Assembly: GCF_014203645.1 (NCBI RefSeq)
Contig: NZ_JACHJL010000006.1
Coordinates: 124,001 to 188,000 of the forward strand
Direction of reading: 5' to 3'
DNA length: 64,000 bases
DNA from: Streptomyces zagrosensis
GTDB lineage: Bacteria > Actinomycetota > Actinomycetes > Streptomycetales > Streptomycetaceae
Numbering within the stretch: the first letter of the stretch is position 1; every line of letters starts with the position of its first letter. The position numbers were made by a program, and so were the translations under genes. Of this stretch, positions 9,876 through 21,219 are shown one piece after another. The notes under the pieces are model-generated. The model worked only from the letters and a program-made list of their open reading frames with translations, was not told where the DNA came from and ran no database searches.

Positions 9876-10405
9876 GACGTCGCGTCCTTTCCCCGGGGCA
9901 CACGACAGATAGGATGAAGTGTCCCGGATTGCGGCATTTTCTGTGCGGCGGCGCGCGGTGGGAGTACCTCTCGGGAGACGCCCCGGGCGCGCCCGGGGGC
10001 GCCATCCCCGCGGAGAACTGCTGTGGGGCCTGAAAAACGTGCGAGATGGTGCGCGATCGTGCCGGTGGGCCGCCTGCTTGCGCACTGCGGCTTTCCCGCG
10101 CCGCCGGCGACATCCCGGCAGGGTCGAGCGCCTTAGACCATGAGCCGGGTTGCGCCGAAGAGGCGTCATCCGGAAAGCGCCGTGGGGACGGTGCGGCGTG
10201 CGCGCCGCCACTGCGATCGGCTCAACCCATCTGCGGGGTCGTGGGAGGGGTTCCCCTCGTGCCGAGGAAATAACACCCGTACGCGCCCGAAGTGGACGCG
10301 TACGGGGGAACCGCGGCGCGCGCTGCGGCCGGGTCCCGGGCGGGGCCTGGTCAGCGCCGTACGCAAGGCTGGGTACGGCGCGTGATTCAGCGCACCGCTA
10401 CTGGC
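9876..10405. other. Gap between treS and mak
   Basis: 530 bp without a convincing gene on either strand. It contains the hairpin at 10276-10306 and the leader of mak. A weak -10-like TATCTG on the minus strand (around 9906-9911) could allow a separate mak promoter, but no good -35 accompanies it. Confidence 0.5.
10276..10306 (-). terminator. Hairpin downstream of treS
   Basis: A perfect 10-bp stem CCCGTACGCG/CGCGTACGGG with an 11-base loop lies 100 bases after the treS stop, before mak. It may terminate or attenuate the glgE-treS transcript. Confidence 0.5.
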
Positions 10406-12150
10406 TCAGCGCACCGCTACATGGCCCGGCAGGCCGTTGAGGTCTGCGCGCTCGGCGCCCTCGGCCGGCCGCAGCCTGAACCAGTAGAAGCCGTGCCCGG
10501 CCAGCGTGAGCAGGTAGGGCAGCTCGCCGATGGCGGGGAACCGCACGCCGCCGATCAGCTCCACGGGGTGGCGCCCGCTGAACGTCTGGAGGTCAAGCTC
10601 CGTGGGCTGCGCGAACCGCGAGAAGTTGTTCACGCACAGCACCAGGTCGTCGCCGTGCTCCCGCAAGAACGCCAGGACGGCCGGGTTGCTTGAGGGCAAC
10701 TCGGTGAAGGAGCCGAGCCCGAACGCCGGGTTCTGCTTGCGGATTTCGATCATCCGCCGGGTCCAGTGCAGCAGCGAAGCGGGGCTGCTCATGGCCGCCT
10801 CGACGTTGGTCACCTGATAGCCGTGGACCGGGTCCATGATCGTGGGCAGGAACAGCCGCCCCGGGTCGCAGGAGGAGAAGCCCGCATTGCGGTCCGGGGT
10901 CCACTGCATCGGGGTGCGTACGGCATCCCGGTCGCCGAGCCAGATGTTGTCGCCCATGCCGATTTCGTCGCCGTAATAGAGGATCGGCGAGCCGGGCAGC
11001 GCGAGGAGTAGGGCGGTGAACAGCTCGATCTGATTGCGGTCATTGTCGAGCAAGGGGGCGAGGCGGCGCCGGATGCCGATGTTGGCTCGCATCCGGGGGT
11101 CCTTGGCGTACTCCGCGTACATGTAGTCACGTTCCTCGTCCGTGACCATTTCGAGGGTGAGTTCGTCGTGGTTGCGCAGGAAGATGCCCCATTGGCAGCC
11201 CGAGGGAATGGCCGGGGTCTTGGCGAGGATCTCCGAGACCGGATAGCGGGACTCGCGGCGCACCGCCATGAAGATGCGGGGCATGACCGGAAAATGGAAT
11301 GCCATATGGCACTCGTCGCCGCCTAGGGGGAAGTCGCCGAAGTAATCGACGACGTCCTCCGGCCACTGATTGGCCTCGGCGAGCAGCACGGTGTCCGGGT
11401 AGTGCGCGTCGATCTCCGCCCGTACCCGCTTGAGCAATTGGTGCGTGCGGGGCAGGTTTTCGCAGTTGGTGCCCTCCTCCGCGTACAGATAGGGCACGGC
11501 GTCCAGCCTGAATCCGTCGATGCCCAGGTCAAGCCAGAAGCGCAGCGCCGCGATGACCTCCTCCTGCACGGCGGGGTTCTCGAAGTTGAGGTCGGGCTGG
11601 TGCGAGAAGAAGCGGTGCCAGTAGTACTGCTTGCGTACCGGGTCGAAGGTCCAGTTGGAAGCCTCCGTATCCACGAAGATGATCCGGGCGTCCGGATACT
11701 GCTTGTCGTCGTCCGCCCAGACATAGAAATCGCCGTAGGGACCGGTCGGGTCCTTGCGGGACTGTTGGAACCACTCGTGCTGGTCGCTGGTGTGGTTCAT
11801 GACGAAGTCGATGATGACGCGCATGCCGCGTTGGTGCGCCGCATCCACGAATTCGACGAAGTCGGCCAGGTCGCCAAAGTCGGGCAGTACGGCCGTGTAG
11901 TCGGAGACGTCATAGCCGCCGTCACGCAGCGGCGAGGCGAAGAACGGCGGCAGCCATAGGCAGTCAACGCCGAGCCATTGCAGATAGTCGAGCTTGGATG
12001 TGAGGCCCTTGAGGTCGCCGATGCCGTCCCCGTTGCTGTCCTGGAAGGAGCGGACCAGCACCTCATAGAACACGGCCCTTTTGAACCAGTCGGGATGCCG
12101 GTCGTCCGCCGGTGTGTCCTCGAAGGTGTCCTGGACGGGCTCGTTAACGA

Positions 12151-12154
<4 letters not shown>
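10406..12154 (-). CDS. treS: Trehalose synthase (maltose alpha-D-glucosyltransferase)
   Basis: Cytoplasmic GH13 enzyme interconverting trehalose and maltose; it feeds maltose to maltokinase in the GlgE pathway. It has 582 residues, a normal length for a TreS without a fused kinase domain. The nucleophile Asp is in [18 protein letters not shown], the acid/base Glu in [12 protein letters not shown] and the transition-state pair in [13 protein letters not shown]-terminal [20 protein letters not shown] is typical of TreS. The ATG at 12154 overlaps the glgE stop by four bases (ATGA), so the two are probably translated together. Confidence 0.96.
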
Positions 12155-14367
<2,213 letters not shown>

Positions 14368-14808
14368 GGCCGCTCCTGTCCGCGTTCACTCGGGTGGGCG
14401 GATCACTGGAGGCTGAGCGAGGGTCGAGGCCGCTGCGAGTGGGTGCGCCGCTCGCGTGCCGTGCTGTCCCCGGCCGGATCGGGGCCAGGTCTCGCCGCCG
14501 GTGCCAGGTGGCCGAGCGAGCGGCCGGACCACAGGCCGATCCGGCGCTCAGTGCGCGCGGCCGGGCCGGTGACGATCCGCCGGCCCACCCCACGGTTGCT
14601 TCCCGGGCGGGCGCGCCCCTGCGGGTCTCGTCCGAAGTGCCCCGCAACGGCGGGGGAAAACCTCGCCCTAGCCGGGAGGAGAGGGGCGGAGTGGCTCCCG
14701 CACGGGCGTACCGCTGCCTCAAGTGCGCACCCGTAGTGCGGACTTGAGCGTACGAGGCGGAGTGTGCGGCGGGGCAGGCGCAGGTGGGGGCGTCGGGTGC
14801 CCCGGCGG
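14368..14808. other. Gap upstream of glgE
   Basis: 441 bp that should hold the promoter of the glgE group and the end of the regulator transcript. I see no convincing promoter. A 6-bp hairpin (CCCCGC/GCGGGG, loop AACG) sits at 14640-14655 without a T-tract on either strand. Confidence 0.4.
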
Positions 14809-15828
14809 TTAGTTCTGGTGACGCTCGGCGGAGGTGGTATCGGCGTCCGGTGTCGGCTCATAGCCCGGCGCGTCGCCCGGCGAGGTGCCGCTTGCGGCCT
14901 GCCACGCGCCCCCGGGCCGTGTACCGGCGCCGGCCGGCCGCGTCTCATCCAGCGGAGCGGTGGCCCGCGGGGCGGCGGCCACCGTGCCGGCGAGCAGTCG
15001 CAGCGCCGCCTCCGATGGGGTGCCCTGTTCCGCGCTGAGCGCCAGCAGGCCCTGCCCACCGGAGTCGGGCAGCCGCAGCATCTCGAACGACAGCTCCAGC
15101 GGCCCGACCAACGGGTGGTGGAAGGACTTCACTCCGCTGGTGCAGCCCCGTACCGGATGCCGGGACCACAGGGCGGCGAACTCCGCGCTTTTGATGGTGA
15201 GTTCACCGATCAGTTCGGCCAGTTGTCGGTCCTGCGGGTGTTCGCCCGCCGCGAGGCGCAGCGAGGACACGGCGCGGCGCGCCTCGCCCTCCCAGTCCGG
15301 GTACAGCTCGCGGGCGTGCGGATCGAGGAAGAGCAACCGCTGGGTGTTCGGCCGCTCGGCGGGGTGCTCCGGGCTGGCGGCGTCCACGTGCCCGGCCAGC
15401 AGGGCGTGCCCCAGTGGGTTCCAGGCCAGCACGTCGTAGCGAAGGTCGAGAACCAGCGCCGGCACCGCATCCATCGCCGCGATGAGCTGCCGGGCCCCGG
15501 GGCGGGCCGACGCGGCGCGCGGAGCGGGGCGCCGTGCCGCGCGCCCCGGGCGGGCCAGATTGCGTAGATGCTCGTGCTCGTCGGGGGTCAGCCGCAGGGC
15601 ACGGGCGATCGCATCGAGGACCCCGTCCGACGCGTTGCCGCTCTGCCCCTGCTCAAGCCGCGTGTAGTACGCCACGCTCACACCGGCGAGCTGCGCCAGC
15701 TCCTCGCGCCGCAGCCCCGGCACCCGGCGCCGGCCGCCGTACGAGACGAGTCCGACGTCCTCGGGCTGAAGCCGGGCACGGCGGGTGCGCAGGAAGTTTC
15801 CCAACTCGGCTGGTGTGTCCATGCTCAC
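14809..15828 (-). CDS. XRE-family regulator with MmyB-like ligand-binding domain
   Basis: DNA-binding regulator of 339 residues. The N-terminal helix-turn-helix (LRREELAQLAGVSVAYYTRL, residues about 38-58) follows the typical opening LGNFLRTRRARLQPEDVGL. The C-terminal domain resembles the MmyB-like ligand-binding domain, with AWNPLGHALL and EFAALWSRHPVRG. The tail is low-complexity. Start is GTG 15828 or ATG 15822; a GGAG lies 4 bases before the GTG. Homologues usually sit beside a short-chain dehydrogenase gene, but here the gene lies between glgE and the divergent glgP. Regulation of the glycogen genes is possible but not shown. Confidence 0.85.
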   Translation of the reverse strand: MSMDTPAELGNFLRTRRARLQPEDVGLVSYGGRRRVPGLRREELAQLAGVSVAYYTRLEQGQSGNASDGVLDAIARALRLTPDEHEHLRNLARPGRAARRPAPRAASARPGARQLIAAMDAVPALVLDLRYDVLAWNPLGHALLAGHVDAASPEHPAERPNTQRLLFLDPHARELYPDWEGEARRAVSSLRLAAGEHPQDRQLAELIGELTIKSAEFAALWSRHPVRGCTSGVKSFHHPLVGPLELSFEMLRLPDSGGQGLLALSAEQGTPSEAALRLLAGTVAAAPRATAPLDETRPAGAGTRPGGAWQAASGTSPGDAPGYEPTPDADTTSAERHQN

Positions 15829-16058
15829 CAGTCTCCGCTACGCCCGCGCCCACTGCCTGCCCCTGCCAGTGACAGGCACGTACGCCGATGTCAGCGGCAG
15901 GTATGTGCTCGCCCTGGTTGCCGCGTCGCGCTGGAGCAGGTGAGAGCCGCCGGATCAACGCGCCGTCGCGCCCTCACTCGTTCAGGGCATCGAACCGCCC
16001 AGATGAGAAGGTAACGGCCTGCATCAGGATGGAAACGCCGAAATTCCGTGGATGAGGG

Positions 16059-16093
16059 TGAAACGGGCGAGTGGCCGCCGCTACCGTCGCAGC
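16059..16093 (+). promoter_or_regulatory. Candidate promoter for leaderless glgP mRNA
   Basis: TGAAAC (16059-16064), a 17-bp spacer and TACCGT (16082-16087) resemble a housekeeping promoter. The expected transcription start, 7 bases after the -10, falls on the GTG at 16094, which has no ribosome site. Confidence 0.35.
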
Positions 16094-18982
16094 GTGAAGG
16101 CCATTCGTCGATTCAGCGTGCGCCCTGTCCTCCCGGAAGCCCTACGACCGCTTAGTGAACTGGCGCGGAATCTGCGCTGGTCCTGGCATCCAGAGACCCG
16201 TGAGCTGTTCCAGGCCGTGGACCCGGAAGGCTGGCGGGCAGCGGGCTGCGACCCGGTGCGGCTCCTCGGTTCGGTCTCAGCGGATCGGCTGGCCGAGCTC
16301 GCCAATGACCGAAGATTCCTGCGTCGCCTCACCTCCGCCGCAGACGAGCTCCGCGACTACCTGACCGGGCCCCGCTGGTACCAGGAACAGCAACGGCAGC
16401 ACCCCACCGGCACCGCCGCAACCCCGCCCGTCCCAGCCTCGCCCGTCCCAGCCCAGCATGACCCAGCCCTGTCCGGCCCAGCGCTGCCCGGCCCAGTCAC
16501 GCCCGGCCCAGCGGCAGCCGCCGCGGTGGACGGTGCGCTGCCGCAGGCCATCGCGTACTTCTCGCCCGAGTTCGGCATCACCGCCGCCCTGCCCCAGTAC
16601 TCCGGTGGCCTGGGCATCCTCGCCGGCGACCACCTCAAGTCCGCGAGCGACCTCGGCGTGCCGCTGATCGGCGTCGGACTCCTGTATCGGCACGGCTACT
16701 TCCGTCAGTCGCTCTCCCGCGAAGGCTGGCAGCAGGAGCACTATCCCGTCCTCGACCCGAACGAACTACCACTGACCTTGCTTCGTGAACCCGAAGGCCA
16801 CCCCGTGCGCGTCGTTCTCGCCCTGCCGGGCGGGCGCTCGCTGTACGCGCACATCTGGCAGGCGAGCGTGGGCCGGGTGCCGCTGCTGCTGCTCGACTCC
16901 GATGTGGCGGAGAACGCGCCACGCGAGCGGGACATCACCGACCGCCTCTACGGCGGCGGCAGCGAACATCGGCTGCTCCAGGAGATGCTGCTCGGCATCG
17001 GCGGGGTCCGTGCCGTCCGCGCGTACTGCGCCCGCGCCGGGCACCCCGCGCCCGAGGTGTTCCACACCAACGAGGGGCACGCCGGGTTCCTCGGCCTGGA
17101 GCGTATCCGCGAGCACATCACGGCGGGCGCCGACTTCGATGCCGCCCTTGAGTCCGTGCGCGCCGGCACCGTCTTCACCACCCACACCCCCGTTCCCGCG
17201 GGCATCGACCGCTTCGACCGCGAGCTGATCGCCCGGCACCTCGGCGACGGCGGCGAACTGCCGGGCCTGCCCGTCGAACGCGTCCTCGCGCTCGGCATGG
17301 AGACCTACCCAGGCGGCGAGCCCGGCCTGTTCAACATGGCCGTGATGGGGCTGCGGCTCGCCCAGCGCGCCAACGGCGTCTCCACACTGCACGGGCAGGT
17401 CAGCCGCGAGATGTTCGCCGGCCTGTGGCCGGGCTTCGACGCCGCCGAGGTGCCCATCACCTCCATCACCAACGGTGTGCACGCCCCGACCTGGGTGGCC
17501 CCCGAGGTGTTGCGGCTCGGCACCCGGCAGATCGGTGCCGGCCGCGCCGAGGACGCCCTGATCGTCGGCGGCACGCAGCGCTGGGACGCGGTGGCGGGCG
17601 TCGCCGACGCGGACCTTTGGGAGCTGCGCAAGACGCTGCGCGAACGCCTGGTCACCGAGGTCCGCGAGCGGCTGGCCGCCTCCTGGCGGCAGCGCGGCGC
17701 CGGCAGCGCCGAACTCGGCTGGATCGATGGCGTGCTGGACCCCGACGTGCTCACCATCGGCTTTGCGCGCCGTGTCCCCGCGTACAAGCGGCTGACCCTG
17801 ATGCTCCAGGACCGGGACCGGCTGCTGGAGCTGCTGCTGCACCCCGAGCGGCCGGTGCAGATCGTCGTGGCGGGCAAGGCGCACCCGGCCGACGATGGCG
17901 GCAAGCGCCTCGTGCAGGAGTTGGTGCGGTTCGCGGATGACCCGCGGGTCCGGCATCGGCTGGTGTTCTTGCCCGACTACGGCATGGCCATGGCCCAGCG
18001 GCTCTACCCCGGCTGCGACGTCTGGCTGAACAACCCCCTGCGCCCACTGGAGGCGTGCGGCACCTCTGGCATGAAGGCCGCACTCAACGGTTGTCTTAAT
18101 CTGTCCGTACGCGACGGCTGGTGGGACGAGTGGTACGACCCCGACTTCGGCTGGGCCATCCCCACCGCGGACGCCCCGCCCGCGCTCGGCGGGCAGGCCA
18201 CGCCCGGCGCCGACCAGCAGCGGCGGGACGAGTTGGAGGCCACTGCGCTCTATGACCTGTTGTCCGAGCGAGTCGCCCCGCACTTTTACGAGCGCGGCGC
18301 GAGCGGGTTGCCCGACCGCTGGATCGGCATGGTGCGCCGCACACTGACCGTGCTGGGGCCGAAGGTCTTGGCGGGGCGGATGGTGCGGGAGTACGTGGAG
18401 CGGCTGTACGCGCCTGCCGCGCACGCCCATCGGGCCACCAGTGGCACCGCCGCACGCGAGTTGGCCCTCTGGAAGGCCCGCGTCAGGGCGGCCTGGCCGG
18501 GGGTGGCCGTGGACCATGTGAAGGCTGAACTGGAGCCGTGCTCTCAGCCGTTGACACCGGGGGCCACCTCGCCCGGCGGGCCGGCCTGCCCACCGAACGT
18601 CGTGACCTCGGCGGAGGCCGAGGCGGAAGCGGACGGGGAGAGCGCCACGGTCGAGCTCGGGGCCGCGCTGACGCTGCGGGTGCGGGTCACGCTCGGCGGT
18701 CTTGAGCCTGGCGATGTCGAGGTGCAGGCCGTCGCCGGGCGGGTGGACGCGGCCGATCGGATCAGCGGTGCCCGCACGATGCCGCTCAAGCCGGTCGGCG
18801 GGCCGAGCCTGGAGGGGCACTGGCTGTACGAGGGGCCGCTCACCTTGGACCGTACCGGCTCGTACGGCTATACCGTCCGGGTGCTTCCCTGCCACCCCCT
18901 GCTCGCGAGCCCGGCCGAACTCGGCCTGCTGGCCGCCCCCACGGAGTCCACGGGCGAGGAGGCGGGCGTCCTGATGCGCTGA
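16094..18982 (+). CDS. glgP: Alpha-glucan phosphorylase
   Basis: PLP-dependent phosphorylase releasing glucose-1-phosphate from alpha-glucan; the degradative arm opposite the GlgE pathway. With the start at GTG 16094 (product MKAIRRFSVRPVLPEALRPL) it has 962 residues and belongs to the short-type GlgP family. The PLP lysine lies in EACGTSGMKAALNG. EVFHTNEGHAGF and TTHTPVPAGIDRF are further family motifs. An upstream in-frame ATG at 16052 is less likely because homologues begin at MKAIRRF. An Ala/Pro-rich loop interrupts the N-terminal region around residues 105-145. No ribosome site precedes the GTG, consistent with a leaderless message. It is divergent from the XRE gene. Confidence 0.94.
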   Translation: MKAIRRFSVRPVLPEALRPLSELARNLRWSWHPETRELFQAVDPEGWRAAGCDPVRLLGSVSADRLAELANDRRFLRRLTSAADELRDYLTGPRWYQEQQRQHPTGTAATPPVPASPVPAQHDPALSGPALPGPVTPGPAAAAAVDGALPQAIAYFSPEFGITAALPQYSGGLGILAGDHLKSASDLGVPLIGVGLLYRHGYFRQSLSREGWQQEHYPVLDPNELPLTLLREPEGHPVRVVLALPGGRSLYAHIWQASVGRVPLLLLDSDVAENAPRERDITDRLYGGGSEHRLLQEMLLGIGGVRAVRAYCARAGHPAPEVFHTNEGHAGFLGLERIREHITAGADFDAALESVRAGTVFTTHTPVPAGIDRFDRELIARHLGDGGELPGLPVERVLALGMETYPGGEPGLFNMAVMGLRLAQRANGVSTLHGQVSREMFAGLWPGFDAAEVPITSITNGVHAPTWVAPEVLRLGTRQIGAGRAEDALIVGGTQRWDAVAGVADADLWELRKTLRERLVTEVRERLAASWRQRGAGSAELGWIDGVLDPDVLTIGFARRVPAYKRLTLMLQDRDRLLELLLHPERPVQIVVAGKAHPADDGGKRLVQELVRFADDPRVRHRLVFLPDYGMAMAQRLYPGCDVWLNNPLRPLEACGTSGMKAALNGCLNLSVRDGWWDEWYDPDFGWAIPTADAPPALGGQATPGADQQRRDELEATALYDLLSERVAPHFYERGASGLPDRWIGMVRRTLTVLGPKVLAGRMVREYVERLYAPAAHAHRATSGTAARELALWKARVRAAWPGVAVDHVKAELEPCSQPLTPGATSPGGPACPPNVVTSAEAEAEADGESATVELGAALTLRVRVTLGGLEPGDVEVQAVAGRVDAADRISGARTMPLKPVGGPSLEGHWLYEGPLTLDRTGSYGYTVRVLPCHPLLASPAELGLLAAPTESTGEEAGVLMR

Positions 18983-19108
18983 CGCGTGCGAGCTGACGCG
19001 GCGAACGAGCTGGCGCGTGCGAACGAGCTGACGCGCGTGAGCTGGTGCGGCGAGGAAGTGCCGCGGGGCGGGCCCGGGGAATTCCCAGGCCCGCCCCGTT
19101 ACGTTCGG

Positions 19109-19220
19109 CGGCGCCATCTGTTACGGCAGCCGGCCACTACGGCAGCCATCCGTGGCGGCAGCCATCTGTCACGACGGCCATCTGTCACGACGGCCATCCG
19201 TGGCGGCGGCCATCCGTCAC
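19109..19220. repeat. 16-bp tandem repeat x7, intergenic
   Basis: Seven head-to-tail 16-bp units fill the gap between the convergent glgP and metalloprotease genes: 19109-19124, 19125-19140, 19141-19156, 19157-19172, 19173-19188, 19189-19204, 19205-19220. Consensus is close to GGCRGCCATCYGTSRC; unit 2 is the most diverged. No spacers, so not a CRISPR array. Confidence 0.9.
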
Positions 19221-19248
19221 GGCGTCGGCGCACGGCGCCGCGGGAACG

Positions 19249-20895
19249 TTACTTGACGTTGACTCCGGCCCAGGCCGCGTCCACGCCCTTGGCCTCGGCG
19301 CTGTCCGCGCCGTACAGGTCCGTCGCGGCCTTGAGGGTGGCCTCACGAGCGGCGGCGTAATCCGTGTTGGAGGTCATGTACGTGGTCAGGGCCTTGAACC
19401 AGATCTTCTCGACCTTCTCCCGGCCGATGCCCTCGACCTTGGAGCCGTCAGCGGTCGGGCTGTCGTACGTGACGCCGTTGATCTCCTTGCTGCCACTGCC
19501 CTCGGAGGCGAGGTAGAACCAGTGGTTGGCGATGCCCGACGAGTGGTGGACGTCCGCGTCGCCGGCGTTGTCATCCCAGTTGTCGAGCGACCGGCCGTCC
19601 TTGGAGGGCTTGTCCATGTAACGCAGCGGGGTGCCGTCACCGTTGATGTCGATCTCTTCGCCGATGAGGTAGTCACCCACGTCTTCGCTGTTCTTGGCGT
19701 TGAACTCGACGGCGGTGGCGAAGATGTCGGAGGTGGCCTCGTTGAGGCCGCCGGACTCGCCGCTGTAGGTGAGGTTGGCGGTGGCGGAGGTGACGCCGTG
19801 CGTCATCTCGTGGGCCGCGACGTCGATGGAGGTCAGCGGGTGGGTGTTGCCCTCACCGTCGCCGTAGGTCATGCAAAAGCAGCTGTCGTCCCAGAACGCG
19901 TTGGAGTAGTTCTGGCCGTAGTGCACCCGGGACGTGGCGCCCTGGCCGTCCCCCTTGATGCCGTCGCGACCGAGCACGGACTTGTAGTAGTCCCAGGTCA
20001 GCGCCGCACCGTAGTGCGCGTCCACGGCGGCGGTCTGCGGGTCGTCCGCCTGGCCGGTGCCCCACTTGTCGTCGTCGTCGGAGAACGCCTGGCCCTCGCC
20101 GCTCTCGCTGTTCTTCAGGTCAAGCGTCTGGTGTCCGCCGCGGTCGGCGTCGGTCAGCGCGTAGCCGCTGCCTTCCTTGCTGGTGCCCAGCTCCACCTCA
20201 CCGCTGTACTGGCTGGCGCCGGTGCCGTTCTCGATGCCCTGGTACTCAAACAGCTTCTTACCGGTGGCGGCGTCGGTGATGCGGTGCAGCTCGTTGGGCG
20301 TGCCGTCCTTTTGGACGCCACCGATGATCGCCTCGTAGGCGAGAACCGGCGTGCCGGACGCGGCCCAGATGACCTTGCGCGGCGCCTTCTCGGCCTTGGC
20401 CAGCTTCGCGTCATCGGCCTGGGCGGCCTTGACCGCGGCCTTCTCTGCGGCTGACGGGGCGAGCTTCGCCTTGGTGGAGGCGACCTTGATGGTGGCCTTG
20501 GTCGCCTTGGTGACGCTCTTGACCTTGCCGCTCTTGGCCTCGTGCACGATCAGGTCGCCGCCGAGCACCGGCAGCCCGGCGTAGGTCCGCTCGTAGCGGG
20601 TGTGCGTGGTGCCGTCCGCGTCCTTGACGACGTCCTTGACGACCAACTTCTCCTGGGCTCCAAGGCCCAGCGTGCTGGCGGTCTTGACGGTGCTGGAGTT
20701 GGCGTCGCGCAGCAGCTCAGCGCGCTGCGAGGCGCTCAGCTTGACCGCGGTGGCCGACGAGGGGGCATCGGCCGCACCGGCGGAACCGGTGGTAAGCCCC
20801 GTTGCCAGCAGCGCCGCTGCGGCGGCGACCGCACCGGAGGCAGCCATCGTGCGGCGCGTACGAGTGGAACGGGGTATGCCGGAAGTGTTGCTCAC
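19249..20895 (-). CDS. Secreted thermolysin-family (M4) metalloprotease
   Basis: Extracellular zinc endopeptidase of 548 residues. A Sec-type signal (about residues 1-39, ending GSAGAADAP) is followed by a propeptide with FTP- and PepSY-like parts (LPVLGGDLIVHEAKSGKV) and the M4 catalytic domain. The zinc ligands are H362 and H366 in VAAHEMTHGV, with catalytic E363, and E386 in GGLNEATSDIF. Start GTG 20895 has AAGGAG 5 bases upstream. It ends soon after the catalytic domain (TAWAGVNVK-like end), unlike its longer neighbour at 21220-23517, with which it shares long stretches; the pair is a tandem duplication. Confidence 0.94.
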   Translation of the reverse strand: MSNTSGIPRSTRTRRTMAASGAVAAAAALLATGLTTGSAGAADAPSSATAVKLSASQRAELLRDANSSTVKTASTLGLGAQEKLVVKDVVKDADGTTHTRYERTYAGLPVLGGDLIVHEAKSGKVKSVTKATKATIKVASTKAKLAPSAAEKAAVKAAQADDAKLAKAEKAPRKVIWAASGTPVLAYEAIIGGVQKDGTPNELHRITDAATGKKLFEYQGIENGTGASQYSGEVELGTSKEGSGYALTDADRGGHQTLDLKNSESGEGQAFSDDDDKWGTGQADDPQTAAVDAHYGAALTWDYYKSVLGRDGIKGDGQGATSRVHYGQNYSNAFWDDSCFCMTYGDGEGNTHPLTSIDVAAHEMTHGVTSATANLTYSGESGGLNEATSDIFATAVEFNAKNSEDVGDYLIGEEIDINGDGTPLRYMDKPSKDGRSLDNWDDNAGDADVHHSSGIANHWFYLASEGSGSKEINGVTYDSPTADGSKVEGIGREKVEKIWFKALTTYMTSNTDYAAAREATLKAATDLYGADSAEAKGVDAAWAGVNVK

Positions 20896-21120
20896 GCGGA
20901 CTCCTTCTTGCTGTGGGGGGTTGGACCGGGTGGCGGGGAAGAGCCGTCCGGTCACACAAGAGGTGCAGGTGCGATATGCGTGGGCAGACTGCCACACGAG
21001 ACGCGGACATGTCACCGGTTGATCGTCGGGGACATCGATATTTTGTTCGTTGTTGGGGGAAAACTTTCCGGATAACGGACGAAGCGCACACATGCGAACG
21101 GGCGCGGCGCACACATGAAG

Positions 21121-21161
21121 AGGCGCCGCCTGGGGGAGTCAACTCTCCCCAGACGGCGCCT
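21121..21161. terminator. Long hairpin after the upstream protease gene; gap 20896-21219
   Basis: Outer stem AGGCGCCG/CGGCGCCT and inner stem TGGGGGAG/CTCTCCCCA (one bulge) around loop TCAA. It lies about 60 bases past the stop of the 21220-23517 gene and before the promoter region of the next one. The rest of the 324-bp gap holds an AT-richer patch near 21040-21060 that may contain the promoter of the downstream protease. Confidence 0.75.
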
Positions 21162-21219
21162 GCTGTGTGGCCCGCGTCACCCCAGGTCAGGGCGGCGGGG
21201 CGGGTGGGTCACCAACGGA

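Noticed and set aside
14640..14655. Hairpin CCCCGC/GCGGGG as terminator of the XRE gene
   Set aside because: Short stem, no T-tract on either strand and over 150 bases from the stop; kept only as a note.
16766..19117. 783-codon minus-strand frame opposite glgP
   Set aside because: Pure shadow of glgP; His/Arg/Gln-rich composition without any domain.
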